DNA from: Metabacillus rhizolycopersici
GTDB taxonomy: Bacteria; Bacillota; Bacilli; Bacillales; Bacillaceae
Direction of reading: 5' to 3'
Assembly (NCBI RefSeq): GCF_020075705.1
Contig: NZ_JAIQUM010000043.1
Coordinates: 1 to 49,402, forward strand
DNA: 49,402 nucleotides
Shown here one piece after another: positions 42,488-49,402 of the stretch. The translations under genes and the position numbers were made by a program. The notes under the pieces were generated by a model. That model worked only from the letters and a program-made list of their open reading frames with translations, was not told the DNA's origin and did not search any database. Within the stretch, counting starts at the first letter, position 1, and each line of letters starts with the position of its first letter.

Positions 42488-43966
42488 TTATTTGTTGCTA
42501 CCCGCAATCATCTCGGCAACTTTCTGCTGTACTTCTTCAATATTTTTCATTTTGTTTTCCCAGCATGCTTGACTTAAATCAACCGGGTAATCTTCAGGAT
42601 GTAACGCACGCTTATATTCATCCCATAATAGGTGTAAGTTTTCCATCGTGTACGTTTGCATCTTTGATATCGCTGGTGTATCGTATACAAGGTTCCCATT
42701 TTCGAATATTTTATGATGAAGCTCTTTTGCTTCAAAATTGGTGACAAATTTACTGACGAACGTATGAACAGGGTGGAACATTTTGATTTTATCTTCATTT
42801 TCAGGATATTCATCATGAAGGGTAATATAATCTCCTTCAGACTTATTATTTAAGCGGTTGATAATGCGATAAACCTTTTTCAAGCCCGGTGTTGAAACCT
42901 TTTCTGGATTTCCGCTAATTTTAATGGTATCAATCATTTGCCCATCTTCATCTTCAATTGAAACGAGTTTATAAACTGCTCCTAATGCTGGCTGGTCAAA
43001 TGCCGTAATTAGTTTTGTACCTATTCCCCAAGTATCTATTTTTGCACCTTGCGATTTTAAGTTCATGATGGTTTCTTCATCCAAATCATTTGAGGCAACA
43101 ATTTTTGCATGATGGTAACCAGCATCATCTAGCATTTTTCTTGCTGCTTTTGAAAGGTAAGCTAAATCACCACTATCAAGACGAATGCCGATAAAGTTAA
43201 TTTTATCACCTAATTCATTTGCAACTTTGATTGCATTTGGAACGCCTGACTTTAACGTATCGTATGTGTCAACTAGAAAAACACAATCTTTATGACGACG
43301 TGCATATTTATGAAACGCGATATATTCGTCTTTATATGCTTGAATGAAGGAGTGGGCGTGCGTTCCAGAAACTGGTATATTAAACAACTTTCCAGCTCTG
43401 ACATTTGAAGTGGCATCAAAGCCACCAATATATGCGGCTCTCGTACCCCAAATGGCAGCGTCCATTTCCTGTGCACGTCGTGTTCCGAATTCCATTACAG
43501 TATCTTCGCCAGCTACTTGTTTAATTCGTGCAGCTTTGGTTGCAATTAAGGTTTGATAATTCACGATGTTTAAAATAGCTGTTTCAATTAATTGCGCCTC
43601 GGCTAAAGGTGCTTCGATTCGAATAATCGGTTCATTTCCAAATACCATTTCGCCCTCAATGACAGAATAAACGTTTCCTGTAAACTTGAGAGCTTTCAAA
43701 TAGGTTAAAAAATCATCGTCGTAGCCTAATTCATCACGTAAATAGGCAATATCAGATTCGCTAAAGGCGAAATTCTCTAAATATTGGATAATTCTTTCAA
43801 GTCCTGCGAAAACGGCATATCCATTCCCAAAGGGAAGCTTACGAAAATATACTTCAAATACTGCTTTTTTATTGTGGATATTATCTTCCCAATAAGATTC
43901 AGTCATATTTATTTGATATAGATCTGTATGAAGCGCTAAACTATCATCACTGTAGCTGTTACTCAT
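42488..43966 (-). CDS. pncB: nicotinate phosphoribosyltransferase
   Basis: The enzyme joins nicotinate and PRPP to give nicotinate mononucleotide, the entry step of nicotinate salvage. The protein is 492 residues, the full length for the family. It shows LYQINMTESYWE near the start, the active-site GTHAHSFIQAY (about residue 205) and the phosphate-binding region FIGIRLDSGDLAYLSKAAR. The frame opens with three ATG codons; GGAGG is eight bases before the third (43966), which is used here. Translation from 43972 would add two Met. It follows pncA by 92 bases, so the pair converts nicotinamide to nicotinate mononucleotide. Confidence 0.96.
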   Translation of the reverse strand: MSNSYSDDSLALHTDLYQINMTESYWEDNIHNKKAVFEVYFRKLPFGNGYAVFAGLERIIQYLENFAFSESDIAYLRDELGYDDDFLTYLKALKFTGNVYSVIEGEMVFGNEPIIRIEAPLAEAQLIETAILNIVNYQTLIATKAARIKQVAGEDTVMEFGTRRAQEMDAAIWGTRAAYIGGFDATSNVRAGKLFNIPVSGTHAHSFIQAYKDEYIAFHKYARRHKDCVFLVDTYDTLKSGVPNAIKVANELGDKINFIGIRLDSGDLAYLSKAARKMLDDAGYHHAKIVASNDLDEETIMNLKSQGAKIDTWGIGTKLITAFDQPALGAVYKLVSIEDEDGQMIDTIKISGNPEKVSTPGLKKVYRIINRLNNKSEGDYITLHDEYPENEDKIKMFHPVHTFVSKFVTNFEAKELHHKIFENGNLVYDTPAISKMQTYTMENLHLLWDEYKRALHPEDYPVDLSQACWENKMKNIEEVQQKVAEMIAGSNK

Positions 43967-44058
43967 CATCATGTCCTCCAGTATAGAAATCTAATGTTCA
44001 TTGTACGTCCTGATTAATTGTCATTTTTTTATCATTAAGGACGAGAAGTAGACCGGGA

Positions 44059-44607
44059 TTATACGACTTTCGCGTTTAAACAATTTTTAAAGTGGTTTAA
44101 AGCCCAATCATGGCCTTCGGCGTTAAAGCTTGCAACCGCATTTTCATGAATGACGATTGTAAACCCTTTGTTATATGCGTCAACAGCGGTATGCAAGACG
44201 CAAATATCAGTACAAACACCAACGAGATGTACCTCTGTAATTCCACGTTCTCGTAATTTTATTTCAAGATTAGTACCTGCAAACGCACTGTACCGCGTTT
44301 TATCGATCCAATAGACGTTCTCTTTCAATTTATTCTTTTCAAAAACATTTTGTAGCTCACCATACAGGTTTCTTCCCTCGGTACCACTAAGATTGTGAGG
44401 TGGGAACAACTTAGTTTCTGGATGAAGAGAGTCATCTTCATCATGAATATCAATAGCAAACACGACATAATCTTCATTTGAAATAAAATCTTTCGTAAGT
44501 TGAACAATCTCTTTTTCAATATCCTGCCCAGGCTTACCGCATGTTAACGCACCATCTTCAGCAACAAAATCAATCGTGTAATCAACATTAATTAATGCTC
44601 TTTTCAT
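44059..44607 (-). CDS. pncA: nicotinamidase
   Basis: The enzyme hydrolyses nicotinamide to nicotinate and ammonia. The protein is 182 residues. The catalytic triad Asp9 (NVDYTIDF), Lys103 (DKTRYSAF) and Cys136 (GVCTDICVLHT) is complete. The metal-binding Asp53, His55 and His71 are also present. ATG 44607 has GGAGG eight bases upstream. It follows the Nudix regulator gene by 53 bases and precedes pncB, so it belongs to one salvage operon. The product feeds directly into PncB. Confidence 0.96.
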   Translation of the reverse strand: MKRALINVDYTIDFVAEDGALTCGKPGQDIEKEIVQLTKDFISNEDYVVFAIDIHDEDDSLHPETKLFPPHNLSGTEGRNLYGELQNVFEKNKLKENVYWIDKTRYSAFAGTNLEIKLRERGITEVHLVGVCTDICVLHTAVDAYNKGFTIVIHENAVASFNAEGHDWALNHFKNCLNAKVV

Positions 44608-44660
44608 TATAACGGCCTCCTAAATAATTAAAGTACTTAACAACCATTAAGCATATAGAC

Positions 44661-45440
44661 TTAATATCTTGCCGTATAAATAGGTCTGACAATATTCATT
44701 TCATCAGCAAAGCGATAAAGCTGAGTAGGGGTTTTCGATGTTCGTTGTGTTTTTTGCCCAGAAACCTCTTCAATAAAGGGAAGAGTCTTAATTTTTCTTG
44801 AAAATGCTTGTTCACTTGTAACAGCAGGATCGTTTGTTACAGTTTTTAATACAGCTTGTAATTCAGAATACGTAAATTGTTCCTGTAAAAAGCTTTTTGC
44901 TACGATTGTGTGGAGTAAATCATGTTTAATGACTTCGATTGCGTCTCCAATGATTTTGTGGTGGTCAAACGCTAAGTTGAGATTTAGCACGTCATCAATT
45001 GAAAATAACTTTACGTCATCAGCATCATCATTTGCTTTTCGTTTTGAAAGTTCATGTTCTGAAACAATGGCATAATGTGCGTTTGAGATAATCCACCCAC
45101 GAGGGTCTCTACCTGGCTTGTCATATACCCCAAAATGCTTAACATGGAGGCATTTAACACTTGTTTCTTCTTCAAGTTCTCTTCTAGCGGCATCTAATGC
45201 TGATTCATCCGGCTGCACGAATCCACCTGGTAATGCCCATTTACCAGCTTCAATATTGGTATGGCCCTCAGCGTTTAGTTGGGCTCTTTTTATTAGCATC
45301 AGCATTAAACTCATCTGAGGTGGCTTAAATTCTCCTATTTTAGAGGAGAGGATGGTAAAAACAGCGATGTCAGAAGTATACCCATCAGGAGTGCGATATT
45401 GTTTTCGATCATATTGTTCTAAGGCTTCTTTATTTGACAT
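44661..45440 (-). CDS. NrtR-like Nudix regulator of NAD metabolism
   Basis: This 259-residue protein has an N-terminal Nudix domain (about residues 20-160) and a C-terminal winged-helix-like domain (about 165-250). This is the layout of the NrtR family, in which the Nudix domain senses ADP-ribose and the tail binds DNA. The Nudix box starts at Gly73 and has Glu79 and R87-E-x-x-E-E intact. The last Gly is Ser94. Hydrolase activity may therefore remain, unlike many NrtR proteins. ATG 45440 has AGGAG upstream. It is first in the operon with pncA and pncB, and a 21-base palindrome lies just upstream, which fits self-regulation. A plain ADP-ribose pyrophosphatase is the alternative. Confidence 0.8.
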   Translation of the reverse strand: MSNKEALEQYDRKQYRTPDGYTSDIAVFTILSSKIGEFKPPQMSLMLMLIKRAQLNAEGHTNIEAGKWALPGGFVQPDESALDAARRELEEETSVKCLHVKHFGVYDKPGRDPRGWIISNAHYAIVSEHELSKRKANDDADDVKLFSIDDVLNLNLAFDHHKIIGDAIEVIKHDLLHTIVAKSFLQEQFTYSELQAVLKTVTNDPAVTSEQAFSRKIKTLPFIEEVSGQKTQRTSKTPTQLYRFADEMNIVRPIYTARY

Positions 45441-45472
45441 GATGCTGCGCTCCTATAATCATTTGGTTTTAT

Positions 45473-45493
45473 CAATTAACAAATTGTTAATTG
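45473..45493. promoter_or_regulatory. 21-base palindromic operator
   Basis: CAATTAACAA, a central A, and TTGTTAATTG form a perfect 21-base palindrome. It begins just downstream of the -10 box of the NAD operon promoter, where a bound repressor would block transcription. An additional TTGTTAATTG half follows directly. It is a candidate site for the Nudix regulator. Confidence 0.6.
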
Positions 45494-45501
45494 TTAATTG
45501 C

Positions 45502-45530
45502 ATTATATGTTATTATTTCCAATAAGTCTA
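45502..45530 (-). promoter_or_regulatory. promoter of the NAD salvage operon
   Basis: On the minus strand TAGACT (45525-45530) and a perfect TATAAT (45502-45507) are spaced by 17 bases. The palindromic operator starts eight bases downstream of the -10. Confidence 0.65.
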
Positions 45531-45637
45531 CAATAATAATCAAAATAGTGAAAAAGTTCCATGAAGTGAAATGCGGAAGGTTGAAGGGGAAGAGTTTGGT
45601 TCAACAAGAGGGAGGGGGAATGAAAAAGAATAGAAGA

Positions 45638-45666
45638 ACCAGCACTTCAAAGATGAAGGCTGGTTT
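45638..45666 (-). terminator. terminator of the SDR (yoxD) gene
   Basis: AACCAGCACTTC pairs with GAAGGCTGGTT (one bulge) and is followed on the minus strand by TTCTTCTATTCTTTTTC. It lies ten bases after the stop. Confidence 0.65.
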
Positions 45667-45675
45667 CATTCGGTC

Positions 45676-46395
45676 TTAAGGATTTGTTGACCAAAGTCCG
45701 GCAGACTTAATGAAAATACGTGGGTGTAATTTCAATTGAGCAATCATAAATTCTGCTAAGTCTTCTGGTTGCATTACTTTCTCTGGATTTCCATCAGTTA
45801 AGTTTTCCTTAAATGCTAAATCAGTTGCAACAGTGCTTGGAGTAAGGGCCGTAACACGGATATTATGTTTGCGAACCTCTAAAGCCAATGATTCGGTTAG
45901 TCCAAGAACACCGAATTTAGAAGCGCTATATGCACTTGTAACAGGAGCACCTTTTTGGCCAGCAGTAGAGGAGATATTGATAATGTCCCCGCCATTTTTT
46001 TCAATAAGTTGCGGAAGAACAGCACGAGTTACGTAGTAAACGCCCATTAAGTTTATATCAATAATCTGTTTCCACTCTTCTGGTTCAAGTTCAAGGAATT
46101 TTCCGAATTTCCCAGTTCCAGCATTATTTATAAGTATGTCAACAGGACCGAGCTTGTTTTTAAGGCTTTCAACGGCTTCATTTACTTGTTCGATTGAAGA
46201 AACATCAGCTGTTGCATAAGCCACGTTTACACCAATCTCTTCAATTTCTTTCGCAAGATTGATTAAATCTGATCCAGTACGTGCTATTAAGCCAACGTTC
46301 ACACCTTCTTTTGCTAATGCGATGGCTGTTGCGCGTCCAATCCCTTTTCCTGCCCCAGTTACGAGAGCAACTTTGCCAACTAATGATTGTGCCAA
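45676..46395 (-). CDS. yoxD: short-chain dehydrogenase, YoxD type
   Basis: This 239-residue classical SDR has the cofactor motif [12 protein letters not shown] (about residues 14-25), the NNAG segment, Ser in NISSTAG and the catalytic YSASKFG (Tyr-x-x-x-Lys). The C-terminus is [10 protein letters not shown]. Sequence and end match YoxD of B. subtilis, a putative 3-oxoacyl-ACP reductase-type enzyme whose true substrate is not known. The start is TTG 46395 with AAGGAG ten bases upstream. It is a single-gene unit. Confidence 0.93.
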   Translation of the reverse strand: MAQSLVGKVALVTGAGKGIGRATAIALAKEGVNVGLIARTGSDLINLAKEIEEIGVNVAYATADVSSIEQVNEAVESLKNKLGPVDILINNAGTGKFGKFLELEPEEWKQIIDINLMGVYYVTRAVLPQLIEKNGGDIINISSTAGQKGAPVTSAYSASKFGVLGLTESLALEVRKHNIRVTALTPSTVATDLAFKENLTDGNPEKVMQPEDLAEFMIAQLKLHPRIFIKSAGLWSTNP

Positions 46396-46757
46396 TTTAT
46401 TCTGGCTCCTTTCAATATGTAAGATTCGGTTTAATCTTACATAAACGGTAAAAGGAATGTCAAAGATTTATGCTTCCCTTATTTAACTATGGAGGTAATT
46501 ATTTTGTGCATGTTCAATTAAAAGAAGAAGTACATTTTCATATTTCTTCCTGTTTGATCGTTAGTATATGTTCATATTATTGAAGTTACTAGAAACTTAG
46601 ATTGATGAGAATGAACGGAATAGGGAGCTGTTCATTTGTATGACTAACGGAATTTACATTCAAAAAGGTCCAAGAATCGATGGGAGGATAATTATTTATG
46701 ATGAAAGCGCTCACTATAAAAGGAGTATAAAAATACAGAAAATTTACTAGAAAACAC

Positions 46758-46786
46758 TTGTCAAATTTACATCATTTAAATATAAT
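46758..46786 (+). promoter_or_regulatory. glnA promoter
   Basis: TTGTCA (46758-46763) and TATAAT (46781-46786) with a 17-base spacer form a strong sigma-A promoter. No GlnR/TnrA box (TGTnAn7TnACA) was seen. The rest of 46396-46757 has only very short open frames. Confidence 0.8.
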
Positions 46787-46831
46787 AAACCCATGTTATA
46801 AAAAAAGACATCGAATGAGAGGTTTTATTAC

Positions 46832-48196
46832 ATGGCTGAAGCGGTTATTTCAAAAGAGAAAAATGATGCAGAAATTCTTGTAGATATAAAAGAGATTATT
46901 CAGTTGAAAAACGTAGAGTTAATTCATTTACAATTTGTAGACATAGAAGGTATTTTAAAAAGTATTACAGTTACTGTTGATCAATTTGATGATGTAATAG
47001 AAGGAAAGCAAATGTTTGATGGTTCATCTGTAAAAGGTTTTTCACCTATTAATAAATCAGATCTTTATTTAATCCCAGATTACTCAACGTTCGCAGTGTT
47101 ACCTTGGACAATTGAAGAGGGGTATTCAGAAGCACGTTTCCTATGTTCCGCAGCAAACCCAGATGGAACTCCTTTTGAAGGTGATACTCGTAACGTTTTA
47201 AAAAGAACGGTAGAACGTGCTGCTGATAAAGGCTATTCGATCTCAGTTGGTCCAGAATTAGAATTCTTTTTGTTTAAAGCAGACGAAAATGGAAATCCAA
47301 CAATGGAATTAGGCGATAATGCAGGATACTTTGAGCCTTCACCTAAGGATTTTGGAGAACGTGTTCGTTTAGAAATTTACCGTGCTTTAAAAGCAATGGG
47401 CTTTATTATTGAAGCATCACACCACGAAGTAGCTGAAGGACAACATGAAATTAACTTTAAATATGCAGATGCTCTTGGTGCAGCAGACATGTCAACAACG
47501 TATAAATGGGTTGTTAAAACAATTGCGCAGAAATTTGGCTTACATGCGACGTTTATGCCGAAACCAGTATTCGGAATTAATGGTTCAGGTATGCATGTAA
47601 ATATGTCATTCTTTAAAGATGGAGAAAATGCATTCTATGATCCAACAGATGATTTACAATTATCACAAGAAGCTTACCAATTTATTGCTGGTTTAGTAGA
47701 AAACGTAAAAAGCTTTACAGCGATTACTAATCCACTAGTAAACTCTTATAAGCGTCTAGTACCAGGATATGAAGCACCTTGTTATATCGCTTGGTCAGCA
47801 TCGAACCGTTCGGCGTTAATTCGTATTCCAGCTAAAAAAGGAATGGCAACTCGCGTTGAACTTCGTTGTCCAGACCCATCAGCAAATCCATACTTAACGT
47901 TTGCTGTTATTGCATCAGCAGGTCTTGATGGAATTGAAAAAGGTTTACAAGCACAAGCAGCGATCAATGAAGATATTTTCCATATGACAGAAGAGCGTCG
48001 TGCTGAATTAGGTATTGATAATCTTCCTGGTAGCTTAGTTGAAGCTGTCAACGAATTAGAAAATGGAGAAATTGGTCGGAAAACTCTTGGTGAGCATGTA
48101 TTCAGTGAATATGTTGCCGCGAAAAAAGAAGAATGGGATAGTTACCGCACAGCTGTACACACTTGGGAATTAACAAATTATCAATCTAAATTCTAA
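46832..48196 (+). CDS. glnA: glutamine synthetase type I, non-canonical copy
   Basis: The enzyme joins ammonia and glutamate with ATP. The protein is 454 residues, normal length for the GSI-alpha type. Motifs are FDGSSVKGF (residues 62-70), VGPELEFFLF, the ATP site NGSGMHVNMSFF and the glutamate flap VPGYEAPCYIAW. At position 72 there is Pro where B. subtilis GlnA has Arg62 (VRIEESD versus SPINKSD), a residue tied to feedback inhibition. There is also no glnR gene before it and no GlnR box. The N-terminus is longer by about ten residues. ATG 46832 has GAGAGG upstream. It is probably a second GS, active but regulated in another way. The symbol is at family level. Confidence 0.93.
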   Translation: MAEAVISKEKNDAEILVDIKEIIQLKNVELIHLQFVDIEGILKSITVTVDQFDDVIEGKQMFDGSSVKGFSPINKSDLYLIPDYSTFAVLPWTIEEGYSEARFLCSAANPDGTPFEGDTRNVLKRTVERAADKGYSISVGPELEFFLFKADENGNPTMELGDNAGYFEPSPKDFGERVRLEIYRALKAMGFIIEASHHEVAEGQHEINFKYADALGAADMSTTYKWVVKTIAQKFGLHATFMPKPVFGINGSGMHVNMSFFKDGENAFYDPTDDLQLSQEAYQFIAGLVENVKSFTAITNPLVNSYKRLVPGYEAPCYIAWSASNRSALIRIPAKKGMATRVELRCPDPSANPYLTFAVIASAGLDGIEKGLQAQAAINEDIFHMTEERRAELGIDNLPGSLVEAVNELENGEIGRKTLGEHVFSEYVAAKKEEWDSYRTAVHTWELTNYQSKF

Positions 48197-48210
48197 TCTA
48201 AAACACGAGG

Positions 48211-48247
48211 TAAGCAGTTGATGTTCAGATCGACTGCTTATTTTTTT
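48211..48247 (+). terminator. glnA terminator
   Basis: TAAGCAGT pairs with ACTGCTTA, and seven T follow. The stretch 48248-48563 after it shows no gene or repeat that I can support. Confidence 0.85.
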
Positions 48248-48563
48248 ATGTATAAACAAAATTAACCATAATTTCCAATTCTAAATATTATATAGCATAA
48301 AATATAATTATTAAAAATTTATAATATTGGTTATTAAGATAAACATGTTAATTAAAACGATAATCAACATTGATTTATAGGTACAAGATTTTAAATGTTC
48401 AATTTTGAGACATTGCGAAGGAGGGTATCCGTTTTTTATGATAGATTTATAACCAAAAGAGTATTGGAGGACAATTTCAAAATAAAAAAATGGCATTTTG
48501 ATAATGGTTCAAAAAAGAAAGTTCGAGAATTCAAAAGAAAGTGCCGTACTTTTATCTTTTTTA

Positions 48564-48620
48564 GTCAGAAGACCTCCATCTTCAAGACGAGATAGCGGAT
48601 AAGTGGGGGATGAATGGCTC
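48564..48620. repeat. structured repeat upstream of the TnpB-like gene, diverged copy 4
   Basis: The order of blocks (CAGAAGACCTCC, TTCAAGA, GGATAAGTGGGGGAT) parallels the repeats at 7149, 11392 and 40608 (CAGTAAGACACCTACC, TTCAAGA, ATAGAGGTGGGGAT). It lies 100 bases before the TnpB-like gene and is probably the left end of that element. Confidence 0.5.
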
Positions 48621-48720
48621 TTTTTTTCTTTTAAAAATATTTTTGCTCAAATATGGTAAATGAGATCATTTTTTTGTTATACTAACCTTATCGAATGTAT
48701 GTTCTGGAGGTGGGTGAGAA

Positions 48721-49402
48721 ATGAAAAGGGCTTATTTTTCAAAAAGAATCTATAAAAATACGTTGCCTAAAGTATGTATAGATGCCATTTTCCACTCCCT
48801 TCTTTTGTTTAATCGCGCGAAACATTTTGCTTTTCAAACACAAGTGGTAGAAAAGCGTTCAGGGAAAAGTAAGCGAGATATATCTCTTCACTTAACAGTA
48901 AAAAATCGTTTTGAAATGAACGATTATTACACAAATTCAGTTGTTCAGGAAGCAAATGCTTTGATGGCATCTCAAAGTGAACTGAAGAAAATGTACATTT
49001 CTACGAAGGAAGAACAAATCAAATCCGTCAAAAAGAAAATCAAAGTGACAAAAAGTAGAGTCACCACGCTAACCAAAATCAAACGCTCGTTCATCAAAGG
49101 AAAACCATCCTTTACTAAAACCTCCCGGGAACAACAAAAAGGAAACTTTTTTGTCGTAGAGTTCAAAAAGAAAACGGATATTTACTATCATGCATATCAA
49201 TTTGAACATCACTATTTAGATATCCAAATAGAAGCCCTTAAGAACCGATTAGGTCGATTGGAATTCCGTTTAGATCGACTTCAAAAACAACTTAAATCTT
49301 TAAGAAATAATACAAAAAGTGTGGTTTTTGGTGGCAAAAAACTGTTCAAAGGACAGCACACCTTACATCATTATCGAAATAACCATAAACTGTGGGTAGA
49401 GG
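48721..49402 (+). CDS. TnpB-like IS200/IS605-family transposase, 3' end outside the window
   Basis: At least 227 residues are present; the frame is still open at the window edge. The N-terminal part is basic and Lys-rich, with two helical regions (about 40-115 and 160-210) and the family-typical KSVVFGGKKLF (about 201-211). These features fit the IS1341/IS605-type TnpB-like proteins common in Bacillus. The RuvC-like catalytic motifs would lie past the window. ATG 48721 has GGAGGTGGGTGAG upstream. No tnpA gene is visible to the left. TnpB proteins are RNA-guided nucleases that help these elements persist. The family reading rests on the visible N-terminal part only. Confidence 0.7.
   Translation, partial: MKRAYFSKRIYKNTLPKVCIDAIFHSLLLFNRAKHFAFQTQVVEKRSGKSKRDISLHLTVKNRFEMNDYYTNSVVQEANALMASQSELKKMYISTKEEQIKSVKKKIKVTKSRVTTLTKIKRSFIKGKPSFTKTSREQQKGNFFVVEFKKKTDIYYHAYQFEHHYLDIQIEALKNRLGRLEFRLDRLQKQLKSLRNNTKSVVFGGKKLFKGQHTLHHYRNNHKLWVE

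Noticed and set aside
42322..42744. 140-codon open frame across the hairpin repeat and antisense to pncB
   Set aside because: It is explained by the repeat and the complementary strand of pncB; no ribosome site.
46506..46583. 25-codon open frame starting GTG, with GGAGGT upstream
   Set aside because: The ribosome site is good, but the peptide is short, of ordinary composition and matches nothing I recognise. It could be chance.
46640..46750. 36-codon open frame starting MTNGIYIQKG
   Set aside because: Weak ribosome spacing and no promoter; it ends right before the glnA promoter. Not enough support.
48395..48595. 66-codon open frame before the TnpB-like gene
   Set aside because: It overlaps the structured repeat, has no familiar protein pattern, and is rich in rare-looking runs.
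1..49402. tRNA, rRNA, prophage or replication origin
   Set aside because: No cloverleaf, rRNA-like block, phage structural genes or DnaA-box cluster was seen on reading.

Overview
The window is AT-rich DNA from an endospore-forming member of the Bacillaceae (Firmicutes). The evidence is strong AGGAGG-type ribosome sites, frequent TTG and GTG starts, a perfect PerR box before a vegetative catalase, many YheC/YheD-type ATP-grasp proteins (a family confined to spore formers), candidate sigma-K promoters, and orthologues of Bacillus YkhA and YoxD. No rRNA, tRNA, CRISPR array, phage block or replication origin was seen.

Layout. (1) 190-2050: two CBO0543-type membrane proteins and a decayed gene tail. 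(2) 2050-13000: an island of six YheC/YheD-like ATP-grasp proteins, one a 750-residue double ATP-grasp fusion, around a MurF-like Mur ligase. Two more ATP-grasp genes lie at 17267-19324. (3) 13150-16180: PerR-controlled katA, a noncoding stretch with a duplicated sequence, and an acyl-CoA thioesterase. (4) 19366-35273: a nonulosonic (sialic-acid-like, probably legionaminic-type) acid locus. It has a twelve-gene leftward operon with overlapping genes and a divergent three-gene operon. Together they encode a 4,6-dehydratase, aminotransferase, NeuD/PglD-like acetyltransferase, NeuC-like epimerase, NeuB-like synthase, two CMP-sugar synthetases, three GT-B-like transferases and five NAD(P)-dependent oxidoreductases. 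(5) 35320-40545: a probable spore-surface cluster with coiled-coil proteins, a cysteine-rich structural protein behind a sigma-K-like promoter, a JAMM peptidase and two paralogous 45-residue peptides. (6) 40731-45530: an NAD salvage operon (Nudix regulator, pncA, pncB, nadD-like, nadE). (7) 45638-48247: yoxD and a divergent-type glutamine synthetase. (8) 48564-end: the start of a TnpB-like transposase gene, preceded by a structured repeat related to three orphan copies elsewhere in the window.

How it fits together. Regions 2, 4 and 5 plausibly serve the spore surface. Region 4 would make and transfer a CMP-activated nonulosonic acid glycan. Region 5 supplies structural proteins. The ATP-grasp and Mur-ligase enzymes of region 2 carry the chemistry of amide-bond formation, so a peptide or amino-acid modification of coat material is a reasonable but unproven role. 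Regions 3, 6 and 7 are ordinary metabolism. The most interesting items are the ATP-grasp/Mur-ligase island, the nonulosonic acid locus with its extra oxidoreductases, the duplicated small peptides with near-identical promoters, and the palindromic operator in the NAD operon.
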